Positions 17,851 to 27,605 of a stretch of 28,212 nt of DNA are shown here, piece by piece. Position 1 is the stretch's first letter. Every line of letters starts with the position of its first letter. The notes below the pieces were generated by a model that was not told where the DNA came from, did not search any database, and was given only the letters and a program-made list of their open reading frames with translations. Origin of the DNA: Larix sibirica (lineage: Eukaryota > Streptophyta > Pinopsida > Pinales > Pinaceae); NCBI GenBank assembly GCA_004151065.3, contig NWUY0300004780.1, forward strand, positions 7,274-35,485. The letters run 5' to 3'. Made by a program: the position numbers and the translations under genes.

Positions 17851-20097
17851 ATCTCGTACAATGAATTCATGTACTCTCTTATTGACTACAATCCAGCTGC
17901 ATCCTGGCTCCTTCACAATACCCCTCGCTTTCATCATTTTTCTCACCTCTGAAGCTTCCTCCCACTTAGCCGCTGCTGCATATATGTTTGATAATGCTAC
18001 ATAATTTCCAGCATTTTGTGGATCTAGCTCAAATAGATGTTCAGCAACGATTCTCCCTAGCTTTGTATCAACATGATTTATGCAGGCACCAAGTAATGAT
18101 CCCCACATAGTTGCATTGGGTTCAATTGGCATTTTCATTATAAAATCATACGCCTCATTCAAGCGCCCAGCACGCCCAAGAAGGTCGATCATGCAACCAT
18201 AGTGCTCAGCTTTTGGAGAAATACAATGTTCCCTACTCATGGAATGAAAGTAGTGCCAGCCTTCATCCACCAGGCCTGCATGGCCGCAAGCAAATAGAAC
18301 AGCCAGCAAAGTGATATGGTCCACCTTTATGCCCGTCTCTTGCATTATTTCAAAGAGTTGTACAGCTTCTTTTCCATGCCCATGTTTGCCATATCCTGCA
18401 ATAATTGCAGTCCACGAGACCACATTTCGTGCACACATTTCATCAAACACCTGGCGAGCATCCTCTATACTCCCTGATTTAGCATACATGTCAATAAGAG
18501 AATTGCCAAACACAATATATGATTCAAGTCCAATTCTGATTATCTGAGCATGGACTTGTTTACCGAGATCAAACTCTGCTAAACCTGCACAGGCCTGCAA
18601 AACACTAGCAAAGGTGAACGCATCGGATTTCAATCCTGCTCGTTGCACGCAACGAAAGACTTCTAAAGCGTCCTCGGCTAGCCCGTGCTGAGCGTATGCT
18701 GTAATCATTGCATTCCCAGACACCAATTTATAGCTAGAAATTTCATCAAAAATGAAACGGGCATCTTCTATGCTCCCACATTTGCCGTACATATCAATAA
18801 GGGCACTTCCCAAAACATCATGAAACTCAAACCCACTCTTAATTATGGATGCATGGACCTGCTTTCCTTCTCCTTGATTTGCCAAGCTTGCACAGGCCCT
18901 GAGAATGCTAGCAAAAGTGAAAGCATCCACCTTCATGTCTGATCTTCGCATTTGACAGAAAAGTTTCAACGCTTCCTTACCATGGCTGTGGATTGCATAC
19001 CCAGCAACCAGTGCATTCCATGAAACCTCATTTTTCTCAGGCATTTCCTCAAACACTTGGCATGCATAATCAACACTCTTGCACTTGCAGTACATGTCAA
19101 TCAAAACATTACCCAAAACGACATGTAAAAGAAGCCCACTTTTCACTAACCATCCATGGATCTGCCTGCCTGGTTCCAGGGCTTCAAGGCATGAACACGC
19201 CATGAGAGCACTGGCAAACGTAAAGTGGTTTGGCTTGATCCCTGCACATAGCATCTGCTCAAAAAACGCAAGAGACTCCTCTCCACGTCCATGCTGAGCA
19301 AAACCTGCAATCATAGTTGTCCACAAAACCACATCTCTCTGAGACATTTCGTCAAACACATCGCGTGCATCGTCTATGCTATGGCATTTCACATACATGT
19401 CAACAAGGGCACTACCAACAAAGATATTGGACTCAAGTCCTGCTTTAACGATGCACTGATGTACCTGCTTGCCTTGTTCCGGAAACCCAATTCCCGCACA
19501 AGCCTTGATCACGCTGGCGAAAGTATATTCGTCTTGACTCATCCCCGCTCTCCGCATTTCGTTGAAAAAACAGATGGCCTCCTCGCCGTGACCGTGCTGA
19601 GCATATCCCGTGATTAGGCCAGTCCATGATACCGAATTTCGTGCAGGCATTTCGTTAAACAGTTGGCGAGCGTCGAACAATAATCCGAATTTAGCATACA
19701 TAACCAGAAGTTTGGTTGTCAAATATATATCGGGAAAGAAACCGTGTTCTATCATGTGGGCTTGTACCCGCTTACCCTCTCCAACATTTTTTGTATTGAT
19801 GCACTCCTGAAGAAGAGAAGCGTAGGTATAACTGTCTGGCGGAATGTGCCCACGATCCATACTGTACAAGATGTTCATGGCATCCTTCAGTCGCCCTTCC
19901 TTACAGAGCATCGTGATATACCAGCTATTGCTTTGTGATTGTTTGTTTTGGGATTGGGTTGGTTCTAGTTCTGTTTTAAGTACAAGAGCAAGACTGGTGA
20001 TGAAGGTGGATATGGTTACAGGATGCATGAACTTAATTAATTTATTCTTCTTCCTGGGATTCCATAGAGAAAGCGTGGAAGTCACAGACCTTATCAT
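17812..20097 (-). CDS. PLS-class pentatricopeptide repeat protein, ends at E+
   Basis: A 761-codon intronless ORF. Residues 1-55 are basic and Ser/Thr-rich, consistent with an organellar transit peptide. From about residue 56 come PPR motifs in P-L-S order with a period of about 101 residues, repeated five times. Signatures are SWTxxIAGYAQHG (P), FTFASVLxACAG (L) and ALIDMYxKCGSIEDARxVF (S), closing with L2/S2 (about 595-663). The E motif follows (about 664-725: MWGSLLGAC, LSNIYAAAAKWEEA), then E+ (about 726-752: EPGCSWIVVNKRVHEFIV). The ORF ends with a frameshifted tail, GRDLCSMG, exactly where a DYW domain should continue. Such proteins bind single-stranded mitochondrial or plastid RNA and direct C-to-U editing; E+ proteins use a DYW domain supplied by a partner. 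The first Met at 20097 gives the targeting-like N-terminus and was chosen for that reason. The 761-codon frame contains no defects, so it may still be functional. Confidence 0.88.
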   Translation of the reverse strand: MIRSVTSTLSLWNPRKKNKLIKFMHPVTISTFITSLALVLKTELEPTQSQNKQSQSNSWYITMLCKEGRLKDAMNILYSMDRGHIPPDSYTYASLLQECINTKNVGEGKRVQAHMIEHGFFPDIYLTTKLLVMYAKFGLLFDARQLFNEMPARNSVSWTGLITGYAQHGHGEEAICFFNEMRRAGMSQDEYTFASVIKACAGIGFPEQGKQVHQCIVKAGLESNIFVGSALVDMYVKCHSIDDARDVFDEMSQRDVVLWTTMIAGFAQHGRGEESLAFFEQMLCAGIKPNHFTFASALMACSCLEALEPGRQIHGWLVKSGLLLHVVLGNVLIDMYCKCKSVDYACQVFEEMPEKNEVSWNALVAGYAIHSHGKEALKLFCQMRRSDMKVDAFTFASILRACASLANQGEGKQVHASIIKSGFEFHDVLGSALIDMYGKCGSIEDARFIFDEISSYKLVSGNAMITAYAQHGLAEDALEVFRCVQRAGLKSDAFTFASVLQACAGLAEFDLGKQVHAQIIRIGLESYIVFGNSLIDMYAKSGSIEDARQVFDEMCARNVVSWTAIIAGYGKHGHGKEAVQLFEIMQETGIKVDHITLLAVLFACGHAGLVDEGWHYFHSMSREHCISPKAEHYGCMIDLLGRAGRLNEAYDFIMKMPIEPNATMWGSLLGACINHVDTKLGRIVAEHLFELDPQNAGNYVALSNIYAAAAKWEEASEVRKMMKARGIVKEPGCSWIVVNKRVHEFIVRDHTHTGRDLCSMG

Positions 20098-20434
20098 GAT
20101 GCTCTACAAGAGCACCAAATTTTCCCTTTGTTCCGATACATGCCTAGGCTCTGGTTTTAATACCATATTGTACACTTTAATAACCTAAGGAAATTTTATA
20201 ATACACTGCTGGCTTGTCTGTTCTAGCTGCTGCATTGAAACATTTTGACTTTTTAGTCATTGATGATGGAATCTCAAGAGTTATATCTACAATTCCAAAA
20301 ACTCTTAACATTAATCACTTTTCACATTATCATATTATATTTGTCCATTTATCTATACATTCTAACTTAAACCCTCCTAGATTTTGTGTTGCTCCATCAT
20401 TTTTATCTTCACCCCTATATTATAGTGAAGTGTG
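20098..20434. other. 5' flank of the PPR gene, presumed promoter region
   Basis: 337 AT-rich bases between the PPR start codon and the LINE target duplication. No confident TATA box or conserved element was recognised. Any further upstream promoter sequence has been separated from the gene by the LINE insertion. Confidence 0.5.
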
Positions 20435-20452
20435 AAACAACACATTGCTATG
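20435..20452. repeat. LINE target-site duplication (left copy)
   Basis: AAACAACACATTGCTATG recurs at 26937-26954 with one base different (C to T). The length and position match target-primed reverse transcription. Confidence 0.88.
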
Positions 20453-20560
20453 GTGGACTCTCAGGTTTTTGTATCTCAGGAGTGGTATAGATGTATTGTC
20501 ATTTTCACATATTTGACTGGAGTCGTGTTTCTAGGTTCTTCTTGGCGTTTAGGTTTACAG

Positions 20561-20620
20561 GTGGTTTTTTGTTTGTGGTGAAATTGTTTTGTGGTTTTTT
20601 GTTTGTGGTGAAATTGTTTT
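20561..20620. repeat. 30-bp tandem duplication in LINE 5' UTR
   Basis: Two identical 30-bp copies starting GTGGTTTTTTGTTTGTGGTG (20561-20590 and 20591-20620), just before the ORF1 start codon. Tandem promoter-region repeats are common in L1 elements, but two copies alone do not show a function. Confidence 0.93.
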
Positions 20621-20626
20621 GTGGTG

Positions 20627-22548
20627 ATGTCATATGCATCCAATTGGATGGATTTTTCACAGCTTGAGGATGAGTTGGAAGCCCTCATCGATCCTCGTGA
20701 TGAGGAAGTATGGGCTAATGAGGGCATATTTTGGTTTGATGAGGAACTCAGGCAGCTTTGGAGCCAACAAAGGGTGGTGCAGGTTTGATTGGGACTTGTG
20801 GTGAGGAGAAAACAAGTGTGGATGCTTGTGCTACCCATGTGTCCTTTATTCCCGATGCTCGGGTTTGTGTGGAAGATTGTAGACCTTAGGAGGCTCTGGT
20901 GTTGGATGCCCAAAAATTATCGGTGGGGGATCAACCGAATGTGTCGGAGTTTCAGGTGGCAGATGTAGAGACTGTAGCTAGGCGGAGCAAAGACTTTCAG
21001 GCTAGATGGGGGAGGAAAAATTTGAAAACCCGTGCAAAAAAACAAGCCCTAGTGTTGGGTCAAGAAGTTGGAATGGAGGATGTGGTTCATTTGTTGTCTA
21101 CGGTCTTGGTTGGAAAATTCAATTACTGGGTTCTAGCCTGCAAGGAGATAGGGACTTGGGCTGAGGAGGTTTGGAAGCCGTTTCTGGGGTACACTCCCTT
21201 ATTTGACTCTTTGCTCAAAGGTTGGTTTTGCTTTTGTTTTCAAAAGGGGGTGGATGCTACGAATATTCTTGGTGACCTATGGATGTGTGACGCCAACAGC
21301 TTAATGTTGAAGAGGTGGCGTTCTTCTTTTGATTTGGCGAGGGAGCAGATACATTTCCGACACTTACTAGTACTCCTTCTTGGACTCCCTTTACAATTTT
21401 GGAATTTGGAGGCATGTAGGACTATTGGAAATTACCTGGGTAGATTTCTAAATGGGGACGAGAGGTCCTTTACAGCCGAAAATAAAAGAGTGGCTCACAT
21501 TTGAGTGGAGTTCGATATAAGCCAAGTGTTGCTTGAGGACTTAAAGATTGTTTGGAGGGATTTTTCGTTTAGTTAGAGGTTGGATTATTGGAGGGTTCCA
21601 TTCTTATGTATCTCCTGTAGGAAGACCATGCAATTGAAGGAAAACTATCTACGGTCGGTGGTTAAGTGTGCAGAACCTATTGCTCGGTATGTCGACTCTT
21701 CAAAGGTGGCTCAGCCGACAGGCTTGCATCAAGATTCCCCAGTTGGGAATGAAAGTGCTCAAGTTTTGGACGGAACAAGGGGTTCAGGACCATCAAAGGT
21801 TGCTCCATTGGAAATTTCATCTCCTTTGATCAGTAAGACTCAAGCAATTGCCCCCTCTTTTGTTAGTTATCTTTTTGTTAAAGAAGTGGTCTTGCTTAAA
21901 AATATGGAAGTTACCCCTGGGTTTTGTGATTCGCTCATAAGGGAGGGTGTAGGTGTGCCTATAATCGGGGGAGTTGGGGGTCCTCAACTAAACTAGTCTT
22001 CACCCATTATGTCCCATGGGTGTGGTCCTGTAGAGTCGGAGTGCGGGGAGGTATGTTTGATTTTGGAGGGGACTATGTCTAGTGGGGAGCTGGTGGATTG
22101 TTATTCACAAGACTCTTGCCCAAATGTCTCATTGGGATGGGATCTCCTAGTGTGGGGGTAGCGGGTGAAGCTCAGGAGGCCCCTTCTGATTCCCTGGAGT
22201 TAAAGGAGGCTATCAACTCTTTGGTCCCCTCCTTCAAAGATATCCTAACAAAGAGTCCTTTGCAAAAATTTTACGGCACTCACCCTAAGGGATCGAAATT
22301 TGGCGATAGTGGGGTTATTGGTCTAGACGGTGCCCTTAAGAATCCTCTCCATAAGTCTAAGAGAATAAATGGCCAAAGGTCCAAGAAGGGATCTATAGCG
22401 GGGGGCTTGACCTGGGTGGTAATGGGGATGTTTCATCTCAATCTCTGAAGGGTGATGGTAAGGTTTCAAGTACAAAGTCATTGGTTGGAACTTCTTCTTG
22501 CAATCGAGGGGCCCTTAGAGCACAGAAGTCCCTTGCCAAGGAAAAGAA
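20627..22548 (+). pseudogene. LINE ORF1 relic: DUF4283-like domain and zinc knuckle
   Basis: The ATG at 20627 opens a 53-codon frame (MSYASNWMDFSQLEDELEAL) ending at 20788, after which the frame shifts. The main piece (20899-21504) carries a basic stretch (RWGRKNLKTRAKKQA) and then a DUF4283-like domain: VLVGKFNYWVLACKEI, a WRSSFDLAREQI block and the LLGLPLQFWN...IGNYLGRFL segment. The following piece has DYWRVPFLCISCRKTMQLKENY, a CCHC knuckle that has lost its later ligands. The remainder (21640-22548) is a Ser/Pro/Gly-rich tail with no recognised domain. ORF1 proteins bind element RNA. At least three frame breaks are present. Confidence 0.82.
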
Positions 22549-25500
22549 ATGATCATTGTCTCATTAAATGTCAAGGGAGTGGGGAGGGCATCCCAAATTT
22601 CTTGCCCTTCGTAGATTTTTTCACTCAGTTAAGCCTGATATTGTTCTCATTCAAGAGACCATGATAGTTGGTGAAAAGGCTCGTGAATTTTTTTCCAAAT
22701 CCCTCCCGAGATGGGAGATTTTCACAGTTGACTATGTCGGCCAATCAAGGGGGTTATTGGCTTCCTGGAACCCTTTGGCTATTAAGTTATCTCCTTTTTT
22801 TGTCTGTTGTAGGTATTATGTTGATTGGAAGGTCAAAAGATTTGGAAGCTATGGTGAGTGTTGTAAACTACTATGGTTCCTATTCTAACAGGCAGTCTTT
22901 CTGGGAAGGTTTAAAGGTGGATGGGGTTCTGTCCTTGGAGAATCTTATTTTTGGTGGTGATCTGAGTTCCACCACTTCCGGCGGGGAGATTTGGGGGACT
23001 AGAGCTAGAAGTGATATCCAAGCTTGTTTCTCCAAGGACCTTTTTTCTGAAGTTGGTCTAATGAACATATTCCCTAACCCTTTCATCCCTTCATGGAGAA
23101 ACGGGAGGGCTAGTGTGGCAGGGGCTGCAAAAAGGTTGAACCGTTATTACATGTTTGAAGGCCTTCTAAGTAATATCGAGCATTACAGGTTGTGGATAAT
23201 GAATGTGGATATTTCCGACCATATACATGTTATTCTTCAATTGGAAATCGGTTTCGAGAAGGTTAATTACCATTTTAATTTTAACCATGGATGGTTGGAG
23301 AAAAGGGAGTTTGTTGATCTTGTTTGTGATAAGTGGACAGCTTTGGACGTTGGTGGGTTGTCTTCTCCTATGCGTTCCTTGGTGACAAATTTGAAAGCAC
23401 TAAAGGCAGAAGTTGTAGCATGGGGAAGGAAGAAAAAGAAGGATCTCAAGGCTAAGCTGGTGGAGGTTGAACTTAGGATCCATAATACTTTCCAGGATGC
23501 AAAGAACAGTATTCTCTCGGCTGAAGACAAGGTCGTTATTGCCTCTCATTCATCTTGAAAAGAAAAACTGTTGAGGTTTGAGGAAGAGTCATGAAGGCTT
23601 AAGAGCAGATTTATTTGGTTGTCTCATGGGGACATAAATACCTCTTTTTCTCACAAGTTTGCTGAAAGAAGAAGTATCATTAACTCCATTAGGGAACTCA
23701 AAGGTCCTAATGAGATCTCCATCACTGGTCGGAGAGATCTAGAAGATGTTGTTATTTCACACTCCAGTGCCTTATTTCAAGATGTTGGAGAAGCTTCTAT
23801 TGTCAATCAAATGAGGGTGATTCAAAATTACCCCATATTTTTCTCTCGGGAGTATGGTAGTAGCATTGGGGATCTTGTATCCCTAGATGAGATCAAAAAT
23901 GTTATGTCGGGTTTTGCAAAACCAAAGAGTCCTGGCCTAGATGGGTGGACTATAGAAATCTTCATGGCTTTTTTTGACATGCTAGGTTCTAAGTTCTTGG
24001 TTGTGGTTGAAGAATCAAGACTATTGGGTAAAGTTTATGGCAATAAATGCTACTATTTTAGCTTTGATTCCAAAAAGATCTCATCCTTCTTCATTTGGTG
24101 ATTCCAGGCCTATTTCTTGTTGTAATATGATCTATAAATTGATTTCAAAAATTATAGCTTCCAAAATTAAGGAAAAGAATTATCTTTCTGTCACAAAGGA
24201 ACAATTTGGTTTCTTGTCTAAAAGGCATATACTAGATGTTATTGGTGTTGCTCAAGAAGGGATTCACTCTATTAAGTCTAAGAAAATGAAGGCCATGGTA
24301 TTAAAGCTAGATCTTTTGAAGGCTTATGATAGAGTTGATTGGACTTTTCTTAGACTAGTGTTGCTTCATATTGATCTCCCTTTGGAGGTCACTAATTGGA
24401 TTATGGCATGTGTGTCTTCAGCCAACTTTGTAGTGTTGATTAATGGAGCCCCTTCTACTTTTTTCATTAGATCAAGGGGACTAAGACAAGGATGTCCCCT
24501 ATCCCCTCTTTTTCTTTTACTAGTTGTGGAGGGGTTGAGTAAGCTTATTAAGAAAGCCAAACTGGATGGCAGAATTAGCGGTGTTAAGATCTCAAACCGG
24601 ATTAGGATCACTCATCTCCTTTTTGTATATGATGTTCTATTGTTTGGCAAGGGAACCTTTGGTGAATGGTTAGTTTTTAAGGAGATACTTTCCATGTTTT
24701 TTGAAGCTTCTGGGATGAAAATTAGTATTTCAAAGTCTATATTCCTAGTGAACAGGATTGATGAGGTTTCCAAAGCTCATATATTTGGGATCCTTCCCTA
24801 TAAAATGCAACCCTTGGATGAAGGATGCGGGTAATTGGGATTTTTTTAAGCCCGATCACTACACGCCAGAGGATTGGGGCTAGCTGTTAAAAAAGGTGGA
24901 CACAAAGTTAGAAAAATGGGCTTTCGGATGGCTATCCCTTGGTGGGAGACTCATTCTTACCAAATCTATATTGGAGAATATTCATGCATATTGGTTATCC
25001 CTTGTAAATATCCCTAAATCTATGTTCGACAAGGTTAGACAAAAATGTTTCTCCTTCTTGTGGTTGGGAAATAAGAAGAAGCGATCTTTTCATCTAGTTA
25101 GCTAGGACAAGCTCACGTCTACTAGGCAGGTGGGAGAGTGGGGATGAAGAAAATTTTCATGTTTGGTAAGTCTCTTGCTGCTAAAATCCTATGGAGATGC
25201 CTCTTCTCTAGTGGTTTGTGGGGGGGAGTGGTTAGGGACAAATATTTAAAAAAATTGATAGTGGAGGCTTGGTGCAGAGTTGGAGGAAATTCAAAAAGAT
25301 ATGTTTATAATATCTAGAAGAGCCTAACAATTGCTTATCCAATTATAGGGAAGTGGTTGGCCTAGTGAGTAGCCAAAGGGAACAAAGTGTTATGTGGACA
25401 ACATCCTTTCATTTGTGGAGCTTATTTCTATAAGCTATTAAGCCCTCTAGAGATTGTTCTTAAATGAGTTGGTATCTTTTTTATGAGTCAAGCATGAAGG

Positions 25501-26644
25501 AATGTGGGCAATGCCCTCTCTTTTCAACATTGGCTTCAGGCTTTTGATTTGGGATTTCTTGGAGATTTAGGTATTGAATGGTCTCATTTTATCAAAGGAC
25601 TACATTGTTGTGGGATCATTCTTGGGGATGTGGGGGATACCTTGGTTTGGTCTTGGGATCATGCTACAGGGGTTGTCTCAGCTAAGTTGGCTTATGACGC
25701 TCTTTTTTCTCAATCTTAGGTCAGTAGTAGTTGGTGGCACCATAGTTTGTGGAAATGGTAGTGCCCACTAAACATAAAATTGTTTGTCTGGCTAGCCCTG
25801 GAGAATAAAATCCCCACATGGGAAAATATGTTCCAAGTGTGTGTCCCCTCTATACAAAATCTAATGATGCCACTTGTTGCCTCTTTGTTCAGTGTGATTT
25901 TTCATATTCTATGTGGGCAGAGTTAAGGAATTTATTGAGAATTATTGGCAATTGGATTTATGGATCTTTAATCTCCAGTTTTAGCTCTTGGAGAGTTGTT
26001 TCTCTTTGCTAGGTTTTGTAGTGTTGAATATATAGATACACAGAAATAAGGTCCTCTTTGCAAATGTTTCTCCCAATTTTAAAAAGGTGGTGTTCTCCAT
26101 TATTGGTTTGTACAAAGAATGGAATGGTACTCCCAAACCTCAAAAGAGTAGAATTCTTCTCCCCCCTGTATTTTCAAAAACTTTTCCTATAAGATTCTTT
26201 GATGGTGCCTCCCAAGATTATCTAGAGAATGGAGGGGTTGGTGGTGTTTTGATTATTGAAGAGGGTCATGTGCTCAAGTTCTAGATGGGTTGTGGTCATA
26301 GTATGAACACAAGGGAGGAATTATTTGCTTTGTCGGAACTCTTGTACATTTCTCATGACAAGCATATCAATTCCTTGTAGGCAACAAGTGACTCCAAGGT
26401 GATAATTGATTGGGCAAGAAATAAGTGCAGGATTCCAGATTCACTCTTGGATTGGTGGATGCTCAAGATTTGGGCTATGCAAGAGACATTTGAAGAGATT
26501 TCCTTTCTCCACATTTTCAGAGAATTCAATAGGGAGGTTGATCTTTTTCCAAAGAAGGATCTATCATGTCCATAAGGCATCATTTTTATCGAAGAAAATA
26601 TCCATGGATCAGTGACAATTTCCTCATCCTATCAATTGTTTTGA
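22549..26644 (+). pseudogene. LINE ORF2 relic: endonuclease, reverse transcriptase, RNase H
   Basis: Starts MIIVSLNVKGVG at 22549 (endonuclease Asn motif). In shifted frames follow IVLIQET with the catalytic Glu, GGDLSS where GDLN is usual (catalytic Asn replaced by Ser), and ISDHIHV (Asp-His pair). RT follows from about 23880: PKSPGLDGW, DSRPISCCN, KLDLLKAYDRVDW, RGLRQGCPLSPLF. The catalytic box reads FVYDVLLF at 24622-24645 instead of FADDVLLF, so the first aspartate is tyrosine. Later parts are LEKWAFGWLSLGGRL, a zf-RVT-like region (about 25690-25920) and RNase H from about 26190 (FFDGAS, TREELFAL, SDSKVIIDW, HIFREFNREVD). Frame breaks and stops occur throughout; the last frame stops at 26642-26644. 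Confidence 0.88.
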
Positions 26645-26765
26645 GATGTATCATTTTTCTATATTTCTAGAACTGGACTTTTTTTATATTATGTTGGTAT
26701 TGTGGTGAGGCCACACTCTTATTTATATGTATATTTGAACTTATGGTGATACTATCATCACTGTT

Positions 26766-26839
26766 AGGGTGTTTTATATGATTGTTTCATATCTGGGTAG
26801 TAAGGGTGTTTTATATGATTGTTTCATATCTGGGTAGTA
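26766..26839. repeat. 37-bp tandem duplication in LINE 3' UTR
   Basis: Two identical copies of a 37-bp unit starting AGGGTGTTTTATATGATTG (26766-26802 and 26803-26839). It lies about 100 bp from the 3' end of the LINE. Confidence 0.94.
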
Positions 26840-26936
26840 TTAGTGCATTGATCAAGTGTCTTCATTATGCGTAAATTTCGTATACTTTGATTCTATGAAG
26901 AATATCAAGTATAGTTTTTTTCCTGTGTGAAAAAAC

Positions 26937-26954
26937 AAACAACACATTGTTATG
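26937..26954. repeat. LINE target-site duplication (right copy)
   Basis: AAACAACACATTGTTATG directly follows the A-rich LINE end and matches 20435-20452 at 17 of 18 positions. Confidence 0.88.
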
Positions 26955-27088
26955 TTAGGCTAATGACTTAGTAAAGTAAGGTGTATTTGTTCTTTAATTT
27001 AAAAGTATGGTAGCCGGATTTAATTTGAAAAATAGTTTGTATTTTTTTTTTAATTAACACTTAATCAAATCATTTTTAAATTGAATTT

Positions 27089-27605
27089 ATGTTGACTGTA
27101 GACTTGGATTTCAACTCTTGGTTTGTCTGTTTGGATCTTAGATTGGTGACTGCCAAAACAACTATAATTTGGATCAAATTGTTGGGACTACTTAGTGAGT
27201 TCAAGTCAAGGAAGCTAATTAGGGATTTAGGTGATACTATTGGAAGAGTTCTTGAGGTATATATCTCATTTTGGTAGAGGTAGACATGTTCAAGGCCTTG
27301 GAAAATCCATTGGAGATTGGCATGTGGGAGACCAGAGTTGTTCTCATGTTTTGGATTGTAGTACAATCTCATTTCATTGTGGTGGATGTCAATTGTATGG
27401 ACAAGTGATTAAAGACTATCCAAATCCCTTCTACAGAAAGGTGTGGCAAATAAAGGAGACTTTTCATGGAGGAGGGATATCCAATATAAATTTTAGTGAA
27501 CGGAGTGATCCAAAAATCAATCTTGCAAAGATATTTCCATCCTCCTATATGGAATCAGAAGTAGATCTAGATGTATTAATTTTAGACAAATCTAAGGGCG
27601 AATAG
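27089..27605 (+). pseudogene. Second LINE ORF1-like fragment (DUF4283-like plus knuckle)
   Basis: An early frame (27089-27277) contains WIKLLGLLSEFKSRKLIRDL and DTIGRVLEVYISFW, which fit the C-terminal half of a DUF4283-type domain (W-[IV]-[KR]-L-x-G-L-P...IG...L.V). A +1-type frame shift leads to a second frame (to 27605) with FHCGGCQLYGQVIKDYPNPF, a CCHC knuckle whose His and last Cys are replaced by Gln and Tyr. The order (DUF4283 then knuckle) matches ORF1 of the LINE upstream, but the sequence is not a copy of it, so this is a remnant of another LINE family or a related retroelement. No RT was seen downstream within the window. Confidence 0.6.

Larger units (their letters stand above)
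20453..26936 (+). mobile_element. Full-length plant L1-type LINE, inactive
   Basis: About 6.5 kb flanked by an 18-bp target duplication, without LTRs. Order: 5' UTR, ORF1 relic with DUF4283-like domain and degenerate zinc knuckle, ORF2 relic with AP-like endonuclease, reverse transcriptase, zf-RVT region and C-terminal RNase H, 3' UTR, and a short A-rich end (GTGAAAAAACAA). This architecture is typical of plant L1 elements that carry an RNase H domain. Multiple frameshifts and stops, plus loss of a catalytic RT aspartate, make it non-autonomous. The 5' end appears complete, which is uncommon for LINE copies. Confidence 0.9.

Noticed and set aside
18311-20188. Several plus-strand ORFs opposite the PPR gene
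   Set aside because: They are antisense shadows of the highly regular PPR repeats, with no independent protein features.
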